From Bacteroidia bacterium (GTDB taxonomy: Bacteria > Bacteroidota > Bacteroidia > B-17B0 > Aurantibacillaceae): a DNA stretch of 64,000 nt. Made by a program: the position numbers and the translations under genes. Position 1 is the first letter of the stretch. Each line of letters begins with the position of its first letter. The stretch is taken from contig JAIOZA010000017.1 in assembly GCA_021740825.1 (NCBI GenBank), forward strand, positions 1 through 64,000, read 5' to 3'. Shown in pieces: positions 55,029-64,000 of the stretch. Under the pieces are notes generated by a model. The model ran no database searches. It worked only from the letters and a program-made list of their open reading frames with translations, and was not told the origin of the DNA.

Positions 55029-55493
55029 ATGAATTTAAAAAACATCATTATTTCCGCTTCTGTATTAACAGTTGGAATATTAAGTATTAACGCCATAAGA
55101 AAAGGTGAACCAAAAGATACTTTAGACAAGCGCAAGTTTACGGTTACAATGACTGAAATAAAAGAAGGTGCTCCAGCAAAAAAAGGAGTGGAGGATGAAC
55201 TTGAATTTAAAGCCGGCAAAGGAATGTTTAGTAATTTTTTATTTGAAAAATTAGAGTATAAATGGATTAAGTACGAAATCACAAAGGACTCTACCTATAC
55301 TGACGAAGAAGAAAATGAAAATCATTATACTGAAGCAGAAATTTCGACAACGGATGCAAATGATCAAACCATGATAATGAAATGTGTTGTTGATAATTTA
55401 GAAATAAGTGGCGAAATAAAAATTACTAAAAAAGATAAATTGAAAAAGAAATACGAATTTAGTGGCAAGGAAAAAGCAACTAAAAAGAAGTAA
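55029..55493 (+). CDS. Secreted basic protein of unknown function
   Basis: A 154-residue protein with an N-terminal hydrophobic segment (MNLKNIIISASVLTVGILSI) that may be a signal anchor. The rest is Lys- and Glu-rich: acidic in the middle (DEEENENHYTEAE), basic at the end (KEKATKKK). Beta strands alternate with charged turns. I recognise no family. It is followed by a strong terminator and faces yfhO. Confidence 0.68.
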   Translation: MNLKNIIISASVLTVGILSINAIRKGEPKDTLDKRKFTVTMTEIKEGAPAKKGVEDELEFKAGKGMFSNFLFEKLEYKWIKYEITKDSTYTDEEENENHYTEAEISTTDANDQTMIMKCVVDNLEISGEIKITKKDKLKKKYEFSGKEKATKKK

Positions 55494-55512
55494 TAATTAT
55501 AAAAAAATATTA

Positions 55513-55543
55513 AAAAAGCTGCAGAATTTTCTGCAGCTTTTTT
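55513..55543. terminator. Terminator between the 55029 gene and yfhO
   Basis: Perfect AAAAGCTGCAG/CTGCAGCTTTT stem with a 5-nt loop and a T run downstream; A runs on the other side allow it to work for the minus-strand yfhO gene too. Confidence 0.85.
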
Positions 55544-55591
55544 TATTGGTAAATATTTAAGTGATACTTTGCTTACTGGAAGATAATTTCA

Positions 55592-58153
55592 TTATAAAAC
55601 AATCTCGTTTTTCTTTTTCGCGAAAAACAAACTAGTGCCAACTACTAAAAGTAATAAAATAGAACCAATCATAGCAATACTATTTCCCGTTTTATAAACT
55701 TGCGGTTCAAATTTAAATTCAATTTTGTGTTTACCAGCCGGGATTTCCATACCACGTAAAATATAGTTTACGCAAGTATGTGGTGTTAAGGTTCCGTCAA
55801 TATAAGCATTCCAACCTTTAGGATAATAAATTTCGGAGAATACTGCAAATCCTTTTTCAGCAGCATCCGTTTCATATACTAAATTATTTGGTTTATATGA
55901 TTGCATGGTTATTTTTCCATTAGAATTATATGTATTTGCAACCGGAGTAATAGCCTTGTTTTTTTCTTGTATAACCGCTTCACGTTTCGTATTTATACCA
56001 TATAAGGCTACTATTTCCGAATCGGCACTAGCAACTGTTTTGATATTTTTTACAAACCAAGCATTACCATTTGCTTGCGGATTTGGAATAGCAAAAGTTT
56101 GATCTTTAGCGGGCACAATCATGTATTTTGTATTTAACATATTTAATACGCCTAACTTTGCCATATGAATTCTCATTAATGAATCATTTTGAGCAGCTTC
56201 ATTTAAACCTTTATAAAAATCATTTATTTCCCCATCTAAATGAAAATCAATAATCTCTTGATATTTTTTCAATTTAGCTCCATGATAACCACCAATAGAT
56301 TTATGATAATAAGAGGTAGCTGCATCATTAAATGTGCTGGTTGATAAATTCAAAACACGGTAATCTAAACTCTTATCTGCTAATATTTGTTCATCCGCTG
56401 AGGTTTTAGCAGGCGGCGCATCGTATTGTGCTTTTGGAACATAGTTTTTACTATCTAAATAACGACCAGCAACTGGCCATAAATCAGCACACAAAAATAT
56501 TCCCATGGTTACTAAAAATAATTCTAATTTTAATTTTTTTGTAACATATAAAAATAAAAATATTGAGGATAAACCAACAAAAATTAAGGAACGACGAGCA
56601 TCACTTTGAAAAATTGACTGACGTGCTTTTTCAATATTGGATAAAAAATCAGGCATAAATTGCGAAATTTGAGCATCAGTAGCTCCACTTTGTTTAAATT
56701 GATTTACAATTTGTGTTTCTTCACCTAATGGAATAAATGAATTGGTTATCGAAGGCATAAATGCACTTATTAAACAAAAGCCACCAATTACTGCTATCGA
56801 AATAATTAAAATCTTTTTTAAATGAATTTGAGTTTTTAAAAATGGCAAAGTAAATTCTTCATTTTTTTCGGTAGCTTTTATAAATTTATCTAATGCTAAA
56901 ATTGCCAAAAGAGGAATGGTTAATTCGGCAATTACTAATATCATAGATACTGCTCTAAATTTATTGTAGCCGGGCAAATAATCCATAAATAAACTGGTTA
57001 ATGGCATAAAATTTTTACCCCATGCTAACATTACGGATAATAAAGTGGCAATTACTAAAGCCCATTTCAACGGATGATCAATAATAAATAATCCTAAAAA
57101 TGCCAGTAACATAACGATTGCACCTATATAAACTGGGCCGCTTGTAAAAGGTTGTTGTCCAAAATAAGCACTACTTTGAGCTACTTGCTCTCGCATCTGA
57201 GGGTCAACATTTTTTAATGCATTTTTATCTACACTTCCAATCGCCGCAGAACCGCCGCCTTTAAAATTTGGAATTAAAAACGTAAACGTTTCACCAACTC
57301 CATAACTCCATTGCGTTGCATAATCTTTATCTAACCCCGAAGTTTTATTTCCTTGATTAGTTTTCAATTCTGAATTCATGGTTAACTCCGTTTTACCACG
57401 AGTAGTATAATTACCGTATTCGTAGGTTGCTAATAAATTCCCTGCATTTGGCAATACACCAATTATAGAAGCTGCTGTAAATAAACCAACTCCAATAAAA
57501 AATGGTTTTAATGATTTTTGTTTTACAGCCATTATAAAGTAGGTTAAAAAAACTAAACCAAATAACATAAAGCCATAATAAGAAATTTGAACGTGATTGG
57601 CATTTAATTCCAGTGCCATAAATAAAGTTGTAACAGCAAAACCAAGCCAATGCTTTCCTCTCATTAATAAAATTATACCTCCCAATAAAGGCGCTAAATA
57701 ACCAATAGCATTTGCTTTTGAATTATGACCTGCCTCAATAATAATAAAGAAATAGGACGAAAAACCATAAGCCAAAGCACCAATAATTGCAAGCCATGGA
57801 TTAATTTCGAGGCACAATAATAAAATAAAAAAACCTACGAAGCATAAAAAAATGTAACCACTTGGATGCGGTAAAAATAAATGAAATACTTTGTCAACAT
57901 GACCTAATAAATTGCCTGGATATAATGTAGAAACCTGATATGCTGGCATTCCACCAAACATCGAATTTGTCCATAAAGCTTCAGAATGTTCTGCTTTTCT
58001 AAAGTCGGTCATTTCCTGACTCATCCCTTTATATCTTACAATATCGCCTTGTTCTAAAACCTTATTTGATAATAAGGGACTAAATTGTACTAATGTGATA
58101 ATAGCAAATAATAAAACAGCTGCTAAATGTGGTAAATACTTTTTAAAGTTCAT
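55592..58153 (-). CDS. yfhO: YfhO family membrane protein
   Basis: An 853-residue polytopic membrane protein with about 12-14 helices in the first two thirds and a large periplasmic or extracellular domain near the end (about 600-815), then a last helix. ILLLCLEINPWLAIIGALAYG is a typical early stretch, and PAGKHKIEFKFEPQVYKTGN marks the YfhO C-terminal region. The family glycosylates surface polymers such as teichoic or lipid-linked glycans in some bacteria; in Bacteroidota the substrate is unknown. The gene is alone. Confidence 0.9.
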   Translation of the reverse strand: MNFKKYLPHLAAVLLFAIITLVQFSPLLSNKVLEQGDIVRYKGMSQEMTDFRKAEHSEALWTNSMFGGMPAYQVSTLYPGNLLGHVDKVFHLFLPHPSGYIFLCFVGFFILLLCLEINPWLAIIGALAYGFSSYFFIIIEAGHNSKANAIGYLAPLLGGIILLMRGKHWLGFAVTTLFMALELNANHVQISYYGFMLFGLVFLTYFIMAVKQKSLKPFFIGVGLFTAASIIGVLPNAGNLLATYEYGNYTTRGKTELTMNSELKTNQGNKTSGLDKDYATQWSYGVGETFTFLIPNFKGGGSAAIGSVDKNALKNVDPQMREQVAQSSAYFGQQPFTSGPVYIGAIVMLLAFLGLFIIDHPLKWALVIATLLSVMLAWGKNFMPLTSLFMDYLPGYNKFRAVSMILVIAELTIPLLAILALDKFIKATEKNEEFTLPFLKTQIHLKKILIISIAVIGGFCLISAFMPSITNSFIPLGEETQIVNQFKQSGATDAQISQFMPDFLSNIEKARQSIFQSDARRSLIFVGLSSIFLFLYVTKKLKLELFLVTMGIFLCADLWPVAGRYLDSKNYVPKAQYDAPPAKTSADEQILADKSLDYRVLNLSTSTFNDAATSYYHKSIGGYHGAKLKKYQEIIDFHLDGEINDFYKGLNEAAQNDSLMRIHMAKLGVLNMLNTKYMIVPAKDQTFAIPNPQANGNAWFVKNIKTVASADSEIVALYGINTKREAVIQEKNKAITPVANTYNSNGKITMQSYKPNNLVYETDAAEKGFAVFSEIYYPKGWNAYIDGTLTPHTCVNYILRGMEIPAGKHKIEFKFEPQVYKTGNSIAMIGSILLLLVVGTSLFFAKKKNEIVL

Positions 58154-58268
58154 ACGAGTGGTTTTTAGACAAATATAATTAAATATCCATGTTTTAGGAA
58201 ACGTGTTGCCGCAGAATAAATTACAATTGTATTTGAATTTTATAAATCATAATCAGAATAACATAATC

Positions 58269-60206
58269 TTAATAAATAAATTCCCAAGCAGATTTGTAAA
58301 AGTTATTGCTTTCGCAATATTCAATAAACGACTTATAAAATGGATGATTGCCAATAGTGGCAGTATCCATTATAACTACCAACTTTTTTTTGGCACGCGT
58401 TAAAGCTACATTCATACGGCGAATATCTGATAAAAATCCAATTTCAGAATCGGGATTACTGCGCACCAAAGAAATATAAATTACATCACATTCTTCGCCC
58501 TGAAAACCATCGATTGTTTTCACAGCCAATTCATTTATTGGAAAAGCAGAATAATCAAAATCAATTAATTTTTCTTTTAACAGTTCAATTTGTTCTTTAT
58601 AAGGAGAAATAATACCTACGTCAATTTTTTGTTTTTCGCCGGCAAAATTATACTGCTGCAGAAGCAACTCTAAATGTTTAAATAATAAATCGGCCTCACC
58701 TTTATTTGATAAACTTAAACTCTCTGGGTTTTGAAATTCATCAAAACTACAACCAGCTGTATCAATTAATTCTACTGGCACATGCAGCAAACTCATTTCT
58801 TCGTTTAAAGATAATAACGTGTTTATGACAGTAGCATCAGCCTCTAATTCGTTATTATAAAAATAGTTATTGCTAAACTGCATAATGCGCTGATGCATTC
58901 GGTACTGCCTTGTTAAAAGACTTGAAATTTCGTCATGCTTGATGCAACTATCCAACATAGTTTTATCTAAACCACCTTGTTTAGCTTTTACACTTTTAAC
59001 AACTGGTGGCAATTGAAAATGATCACCGCTAAAAATAACACGATTACATTTTAATAAAGGAATCCATGATATAGCTTCCAAAGCTTGTGATGCTTCATCA
59101 AAAAACAATGTTTCAAATTTCTTATTAGCTAATGCTTTATTTGTTGAGGTTACAGGTGTACAGCAAATAACCTGTGCGTTTTCAAACAAAGAATCTACAA
59201 TGTAATCTTCTAGCAGACGGGATTCTTTAATGCAATTTCTTGCTTCGGCATAAAATAGCGCACGCTGCTTAGCATCTTCTTTTCCAAAAGTCCTTTTAAA
59301 TTTGGATGCCATTTTAAAATACTCTTCAGCTGTTTTACGCAAACTTTTAATATCCTTGTAATTAACGTGAGTTTGTATTTGTCCGTCAATAGTGGTTCTT
59401 AATAAATCTTCGGAAACACGCGCAGGATGTCCAACACGCAAAACATTGACACCTTGCTCTACTAATTTTTCGGTTAGTAAATCTACCGCTGTATTAGTTG
59501 GTGCACAAACTAAAACTTGTTTTTCTGTTTGTAAAACTAAACGAATTGCTTGTACAATAGTAGTCGTTTTTCCGGTCCCAGGAGGGCCGTGAACAACAGC
59601 AATATCAGTTGCAGATAAAATATGACGAACAGCTTTATTTTGAGATTGATTTAATTGAGGAATTAAAATGCTTTCATCCATCTTTTCGAACACTGGTGTT
59701 TGGTTACCTTCAATAATTTCTCGTAATTCTTGTACTCTATTATTTTTGGCGCCTATAACTACATCCAATGCCTTTTGCATTTCGATATAGCTGTTGTCAT
59801 CAAACTGTATATTAACTCCCAGTTTCCCATCGTAACACCAATCTGGCAATTCATCTGTATGAAGAATAATTTTCATTTTATTTTTACTGGATTGTTTAAT
59901 TGTTCCAGTTAATTCCTGAATATCCTCAGGATTTTTATTTGAAAAAAGACTTACATTTTTGCCGGCACTAAAGCGATGCGGTGCATCTAATTGAGTAGTG
60001 CGTTCAATTTCAACATGCACGTAATCGGCATACCCTATTTCATCTGATAAAATTTTAATTGGAAACCAAGTAACTCCATTTTTTTTGCGCTGGTCAACAC
60101 TTGCTCTTAAAAATTGTTCTTTATATTGAAAAAAATCTTCTTCACGTTCAATTAATAAAAGTTCTTTTAATTTTTTAATTCTATCTATGCTATTACTTTT
60201 TGTCAT
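58269..60206 (-). CDS. SF1 helicase, IGHMBP2/Upf1-like
   Basis: A 645-residue superfamily 1B helicase. An N-terminal beta domain is followed by motif I HGPPGTGKTTT (207-214 for GPPGTGKT), motif II FDEASQAL (370-373 for DEAS), motif III SGDHFQLPPVV, motif IV region ISPYKEQ, motif V VKTIDGFQGEECD and motif VI RRMNVALTRAKKK. It should unwind DNA or RNA:DNA hybrids 5' to 3'. It lies between a beta-lactamase-like gene and yfhO without clear link. Confidence 0.93.
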   Translation of the reverse strand: MTKSNSIDRIKKLKELLLIEREEDFFQYKEQFLRASVDQRKKNGVTWFPIKILSDEIGYADYVHVEIERTTQLDAPHRFSAGKNVSLFSNKNPEDIQELTGTIKQSSKNKMKIILHTDELPDWCYDGKLGVNIQFDDNSYIEMQKALDVVIGAKNNRVQELREIIEGNQTPVFEKMDESILIPQLNQSQNKAVRHILSATDIAVVHGPPGTGKTTTIVQAIRLVLQTEKQVLVCAPTNTAVDLLTEKLVEQGVNVLRVGHPARVSEDLLRTTIDGQIQTHVNYKDIKSLRKTAEEYFKMASKFKRTFGKEDAKQRALFYAEARNCIKESRLLEDYIVDSLFENAQVICCTPVTSTNKALANKKFETLFFDEASQALEAISWIPLLKCNRVIFSGDHFQLPPVVKSVKAKQGGLDKTMLDSCIKHDEISSLLTRQYRMHQRIMQFSNNYFYNNELEADATVINTLLSLNEEMSLLHVPVELIDTAGCSFDEFQNPESLSLSNKGEADLLFKHLELLLQQYNFAGEKQKIDVGIISPYKEQIELLKEKLIDFDYSAFPINELAVKTIDGFQGEECDVIYISLVRSNPDSEIGFLSDIRRMNVALTRAKKKLVVIMDTATIGNHPFYKSFIEYCESNNFYKSAWEFIY

Positions 60207-60312
60207 TATTTATTGTCCCGCAATTCTCAATGATATGTGCGGATTTTTCTAACTATTTATAAACTCTCAATGCTATTATTTTTTATCTGCTATTTTCCGC
60301 GACATCTGCGAG

Positions 60313-61524
60313 CTAATTCCTTTTCAATTCAAAATCATAAATTTGTCTACCAAGCTCTGCTAAAAATGGCAAGGCAATTGTGTTATATTCATATTTCCCA
60401 TCATTAATTACTCCATCGTCATTAGCATAAATTACTGCACTCAACATAAATTCAATATTTTCTTTTTTATTTTTAATATATGCGCAATCAATCATAAAAC
60501 CATATGATTGGCCTACTATGTTTGTTATTGAAATGTTCTCATTTGTAATTTGCTTTTTGCTATCGCCGTATATAAAATATTTTTTATAACTGTCAAAATA
60601 AGTATTGCTATAAGTTGGATATTTACTTTCACGAGGATACAGGGTTAGATACTTTAATAAAAACTCTTGATCTGACGTAGATAAATTGTACCGATAACTT
60701 TTTGGTGAATACTCATTAAAAACCAAACGTTGTAATACGGAATGTATGTTTTGCAACGAAATGTAGTTCATTTCAGTAAAATCTTTTGGCTTTTGTATTT
60801 TTTTATTTTTAGCATCAATATAAGCTTTACCTATTTTAACTGTTCCAATTGGATTGGTGTAGGTGTTTTTGGAAGTTTGCTGCTTTTGGTGAGATATTAA
60901 TTTTAAATCACTACTATAAAAAGAAACTGGATTAGTTGTTATATGTTCTATACCCTTGCAGCCTCCATCAAAACGATGCACAATACGCATGTTTTTATAA
61001 CCAAGATTGAATAAACGATGATGTAAATAATCTACACCTAAAAATTCATAAACTCTGCCATATGCATGATTGTCACTCACTAATAACATTCGTTTTATAT
61101 ATTGTGCAATACTTGGATAACCATTTATGTTTGTTGTATCACTTTTTACAGAATGCTGGCAAGTATAAGCACTATCAGTAAACATGATGGTATTTTTATC
61201 AATCTGAAGTTCGTTTAATTTTTCTAGTGCCATTATGGAGCAGGGCAGTTTTACTAAACTAGCACAATAAAAATAAGTAGTAGAATCAACATTATAAGTG
61301 TAATTTTTAAAATTTGGCGTTCCAAAGCTATCTCTGTTTATTTGCGTATAAATAATTTGCAATTTGTACTTAGTCTTATTTGCACTTACATTTTTAAGGA
61401 GTGTATTTTTATTTAATACTTCATCAAAGGAGAAATTTTGTTGACCGAAAAAAGTTTTGAATAATAACAAAAATGCAATGTTACAAATTGTCGCTTTTGA
61501 AATCGTAATAGGTGAAACTTTCAA
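60313..61524 (-). CDS. Class A beta-lactamase-like serine hydrolase
   Basis: A 403-residue exported protein (hydrophobic N-terminus, CNIAFLLLFKTFFGQ). S89-L-V-K92 (YCASLVKLPCS) is the SxxK motif and S150-D151-N152 is the SDN motif, the class A layout. The KTG triad is not evident; GQSYGFM lies at its place. The long loops and the 403-residue length exceed ordinary class A enzymes (about 290). A peptidase acting on wall peptides is as likely as a beta-lactamase. It lies 74 bp after murF on the same strand. Confidence 0.85.
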   Translation of the reverse strand: MKVSPITISKATICNIAFLLLFKTFFGQQNFSFDEVLNKNTLLKNVSANKTKYKLQIIYTQINRDSFGTPNFKNYTYNVDSTTYFYCASLVKLPCSIMALEKLNELQIDKNTIMFTDSAYTCQHSVKSDTTNINGYPSIAQYIKRMLLVSDNHAYGRVYEFLGVDYLHHRLFNLGYKNMRIVHRFDGGCKGIEHITTNPVSFYSSDLKLISHQKQQTSKNTYTNPIGTVKIGKAYIDAKNKKIQKPKDFTEMNYISLQNIHSVLQRLVFNEYSPKSYRYNLSTSDQEFLLKYLTLYPRESKYPTYSNTYFDSYKKYFIYGDSKKQITNENISITNIVGQSYGFMIDCAYIKNKKENIEFMLSAVIYANDDGVINDGKYEYNTIALPFLAELGRQIYDFELKRN

Positions 61525-61598
61525 TTTTTATTGTAATATTTTAATGAAAATGCTATTATAAAATTAATCAATTAAGCCTAATTGCTTTTTAAAAGTAA

Positions 61599-62918
61599 CT
61601 ATAAATAATCAATAATTTTCTCTAACTGCATTCCCCTTGAACCTTTTATCAATAAAGTGGAGTCCTTTATTTTATGACTCAATAAATAATCTTTCAAATC
61701 ATTTGCATTGATAAAAAAAAGATAATTTAAAAACATTTTTTTAAATTCATAAAAATGTGCGCCAACAAATAGTACATTTTTAATTTTACTTTTCATTAGT
61801 TGTAGAACTACTTTTTCATGCTCTTGATAACTATAATCACCTAACTCAAGCATATCTCCTATAATTGCGATTTTATTTTCAAATGCTTGATTGCTAAAAT
61901 TCTCTATAGCCAAACTCATACTACTTGGATTTGCGTTATAAGCATCAAGAATAACCAAGTTATTTTCTGTTTTTTTTATTTGCGAACGATTCATTTCTGG
62001 AATATAATTTGCCAATGCATCATTAATATCGTTTTTGCTGACATCAAAATAGTTTCCAATACAAACTGCACACAACAAATTAATAAAGTTATATTGCCCA
62101 AACATATTAGTTTTAACTAATGGCTCATTATAGATGCTTTGATGTTTTACATTCCATTTAAATTCTACAAATTCCGAATTTGAATAAGATTTTCCATGAA
62201 TATTAAATTCTTCGCTAGCGCCGTAATATATTTTTTCTAAATTGTTACTTAGCTCCAATAATACATCATCATCTCCATTGATAAATATTTTTCCTTTTGA
62301 AGATGAAATATGTTTATACAATTCACTTTTTCCAATCTTAACGCCTTCAATACCTCCAAAACCTTCTAAATGAGCTTTACCAATATTTGTTATCAAACCA
62401 TAATCTGGGTTGGACAATTCGCAAAGCATCGCAATTTCTCCCTGATGATTGGCGCCCATTTCAACGATGGCAATTTCATGTTCATGTGTTAAAGATAAAA
62501 GTGTGAGTGGGACGCCAATATGATTATTTAAATTTCCTTTTGTAGCAAACGCGTTGTATTTTTTTGATAGTACCGCGTGAATTAATTCCTTATTTGTTGT
62601 TTTTCCATTACTTCCGGTAATACCAATAATTGGGAATTTTAATTGCTTGCGATGATACTTAGCTAATTGCTGCAAGGATTCTAAAACATTTTCTACCAAA
62701 AAAATAGAGAAATTATCATGTCTTTTTTCATCATCCACAATAGCAAATGAGCATCCTCCTTCTATGGCTTTTGCAGAAAACTCATTTGCGTCAAAATTAT
62801 CCCCTTTTAGAGCAAAAAATAGCGATCCATTTTCTAATTTTCTTGTATCGGTTGATATTTTTTGGTTACACTGAATAAACAGTTTGTATAAATCCTCAGT
62901 ACTTAAATATTTAGTCAT
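61599..62918 (-). CDS. murF: UDP-MurNAc-tripeptide D-Ala-D-Ala ligase MurF
   Basis: MurF adds D-Ala-D-Ala to the cytoplasmic peptidoglycan precursor. The 439 residues contain the ATP loop GITGSNGKTTNKEL (about 102-115), the NLNNHIGVPLTLLSL stretch, and the MGANHQGEI and LDAYNANPSSM motifs. All parts are present. It follows gldJ on the same strand, as in other Bacteroidota, after 86 bp and a terminator-like hairpin. Confidence 0.97.
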   Translation of the reverse strand: MTKYLSTEDLYKLFIQCNQKISTDTRKLENGSLFFALKGDNFDANEFSAKAIEGGCSFAIVDDEKRHDNFSIFLVENVLESLQQLAKYHRKQLKFPIIGITGSNGKTTNKELIHAVLSKKYNAFATKGNLNNHIGVPLTLLSLTHEHEIAIVEMGANHQGEIAMLCELSNPDYGLITNIGKAHLEGFGGIEGVKIGKSELYKHISSSKGKIFINGDDDVLLELSNNLEKIYYGASEEFNIHGKSYSNSEFVEFKWNVKHQSIYNEPLVKTNMFGQYNFINLLCAVCIGNYFDVSKNDINDALANYIPEMNRSQIKKTENNLVILDAYNANPSSMSLAIENFSNQAFENKIAIIGDMLELGDYSYQEHEKVVLQLMKSKIKNVLFVGAHFYEFKKMFLNYLFFINANDLKDYLLSHKIKDSTLLIKGSRGMQLEKIIDYL

Positions 62919-62954
62919 ATTATTAAATATATATTGCAGTAGCGTATAAAGTTA

Positions 62955-62986
62955 AAAAGCCCCCACGATTACTCGAGAGGGCTTTT
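62955..62986 (-). terminator. Terminator-like hairpin after gldJ
   Basis: Stem AAAAGCCC/GGGCTTTT (62955-62962 and 62979-62986) around a 16-nt loop. It lies between gldJ and murF on the minus strand and may reduce, rather than stop, transcription into murF. Confidence 0.7.
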
Positions 62987-63004
62987 ATATAGTTTTCAAC
63001 AAAT

Positions 63005-64000
63005 TTATTTTCCTAATCCTACAGGGCTACCAACACGTACCATGGCACATCTAAATCCTAAATAAGCGGTAGCTTGTCTTTGATCTAAATACCGGCGAGT
63101 TCCTGGATTTAACCAGTATGCTCTGTCTCTCCAACTTCCTCCTTTATATACACGAGCTTTGTCGTTAATAAGGGATGTTTTAGCATATTCATACATTAAA
63201 CTGTTAGCTTTGTCTGAATAAGCCTCTTCCCCCTCTTTGTAATAAAGACTAGAATTAACGTCTCCATCTAAGTAACTGATATAGTCTGAAGTTTTGTAGT
63301 TTCTACGTTCATCTAAGTTATCTGAAGAAATAGCAGAATTTACTTCTCTCCATTTTACACGACCTGGAATATCGGATTTACCATCAGACGGCGCATTTTT
63401 ATAATTTTGGGCATCAGTAGTTAATATAGTTAAAACACTATCAGTAACTTCTTCTGTCGGTTGACTTACACCATGAGCTCCTGGTTTATTAACTTTATGT
63501 AAAAACTTTTGAAAAACGGGTCCATCAATATTTGTAGAAATAGAACCATCAGTACTATCTTTTACTTGAGTAACAAATACGTTACCGCGGAAAGGTCTAA
63601 ACTCATCAGCATCTTGTGCTGTTGATGCTCTGTACACATCCATTACCCACTCTGATACGTTACCAGCCATATTGTATAAACCATAATCATTTGGCCAATA
63701 CGAATAAACAGGTGCAGTAACATCAGCGTTATCATTTAAAAAACCAGCTGTTCCCATCAAATCTCCCGCTCCACGAACAAAATTAGCAGCAATTTGACCA
63801 ATGTATTTATCATCAGAATTACGAACACCATGCCCATTCCAAGGATATATTCTACGATCAGTTATACGCTCTCCAACAGTATTTCCAATTAGACCATAAG
63901 CTGCATATTCCCATTCAGCTTCAGTTGGTAAACGGTATTTTGGTAAAAATATACCATCTTCCATTTTTACATCTCTTTCAGGATTTTGTTCATCGAAAGA
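63005..64000 (-). CDS. gldJ: Gliding motility / T9SS lipoprotein GldJ, 3' part
   Basis: The gene is open at the right edge: the frame runs to base 64000 (12 codons precede the Met at 63964), so the N-terminus lies outside. The visible 331 codons are a formylglycine-generating-enzyme-like (SUMF1) domain: YRLPTEAEWEYAAYG, NMAGNVSEWVMDVYR, VYKGGSWRDRAYWL and TAYLGFRCAMVRV. GldJ is an outer-membrane lipoprotein of the T9SS trans-envelope complex; homology of GldJ to the SUMF1 fold does not mean enzymatic activity. Linkage to murF supports gldJ over its relative gldK. Confidence 0.9.
   Translation of the reverse strand, partial: SFDEQNPERDVKMEDGIFLPKYRLPTEAEWEYAAYGLIGNTVGERITDRRIYPWNGHGVRNSDDKYIGQIAANFVRGAGDLMGTAGFLNDNADVTAPVYSYWPNDYGLYNMAGNVSEWVMDVYRASTAQDADEFRPFRGNVFVTQVKDSTDGSISTNIDGPVFQKFLHKVNKPGAHGVSQPTEEVTDSVLTILTTDAQNYKNAPSDGKSDIPGRVKWREVNSAISSDNLDERRNYKTSDYISYLDGDVNSSLYYKEGEEAYSDKANSLMYEYAKTSLINDKARVYKGGSWRDRAYWLNPGTRRYLDQRQATAYLGFRCAMVRVGSPVGLGK

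Noticed and set aside
58203-58403. 66-codon plus-strand frame
   Set aside because: Mostly overlaps the end of the SF1 helicase gene on the other strand and has no recognisable features.
60207-60312. Gap before the helicase gene with CCGCGACATCTGCG-like sequence
   Set aside because: Recalls a dispersed repeat but no second copy in the window supports it.
1-64000. tRNA, rRNA, CRISPR or transposase genes
   Set aside because: Looked for on both strands; none was recognisable by eye, though a tRNA could be missed without a covariance search.

Overview
The window is AT-rich (about one third G+C by eye) and comes from a member of the Bacteroidota. The grounds are: promoters of the TTG-N18 to 21-TAnnTTTG type instead of E. 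coli-type boxes; weak or absent Shine-Dalgarno sequences; a gldJ gene followed by murF; a secreted protein with a type IX secretion (T9SS) C-terminal sorting domain; bshA of bacillithiol synthesis; an Omp28 lipoprotein, DUF6029, YfhO and TolC/RND genes of Bacteroidota type; and dispersed palindromes familiar from this phylum. A gliding or T9SS-bearing, Flavobacteriales-like lineage is plausible, but genus cannot be read from the sequence. I recognise no rRNA, tRNA, CRISPR array, transposase or phage gene.

Layout. 1-4.4 kb: an AAA/PD-(D/E)xK ATPase gene framed by 50-bp inverted repeats, then recJ, yebC and a small conserved gene. 4.6-12.8 kb: an aminotransferase, a PNGase F-like T9SS cargo, rpsO-pnp, a lipoprotein and rsgA. 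12.9-20.6 kb: a tetR-tolC-adaptor-RND efflux operon and a lipoprotein. 20.8-31.5 kb: a TPR/SpoIIE-type phosphatase, a serine hydrolase lying between a displaced 3' end of bshA and intact bshA, an M16 peptidase, engB and a GNAT-like acyltransferase. 31.5-42.2 kb: a Na+/solute symporter, methyltransferases and a glycosyltransferase for surface glycans, a MauE-thioredoxin fusion, two small Cys-rich lipoproteins, a Gfo/Idh oxidoreductase, pcm and an outer-membrane protein. 42.3-50.3 kb: two paralogous small membrane proteins separated by repeats, a YggS-GNAT-DUF1015 group, a TPR/OmpA-like lipoprotein, rpsT and an OmpA protein. 50.3-64 kb: a TlpA-DUF6029-Omp28 operon, rarA, yfhO, an SF1 helicase, a class A beta-lactamase-like protein, murF and the 3' part of gldJ, which runs off the window.

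How it works together. Most genes are chromosomal housekeeping: ribosome and RNA metabolism (rpsO, pnp, rsgA, engB, rpsT, yebC), DNA repair (recJ, rarA, SF1 helicase), and envelope biogenesis and secretion (murF, gldJ, OmpA proteins, Omp28, efflux, T9SS cargo). The accessory signals are local: (i) the ATPase gene with tight palindromic inverted repeats, the best candidate for a small undescribed mobile or selfish cassette; (ii) the serine hydrolase apparently brought in with a divergent bshA 3' end; (iii) an 84-bp MITE-like palindrome present twice, plus other palindromic repeats; and (iv) the tandem lipoprotein genes that share terminator sequence.
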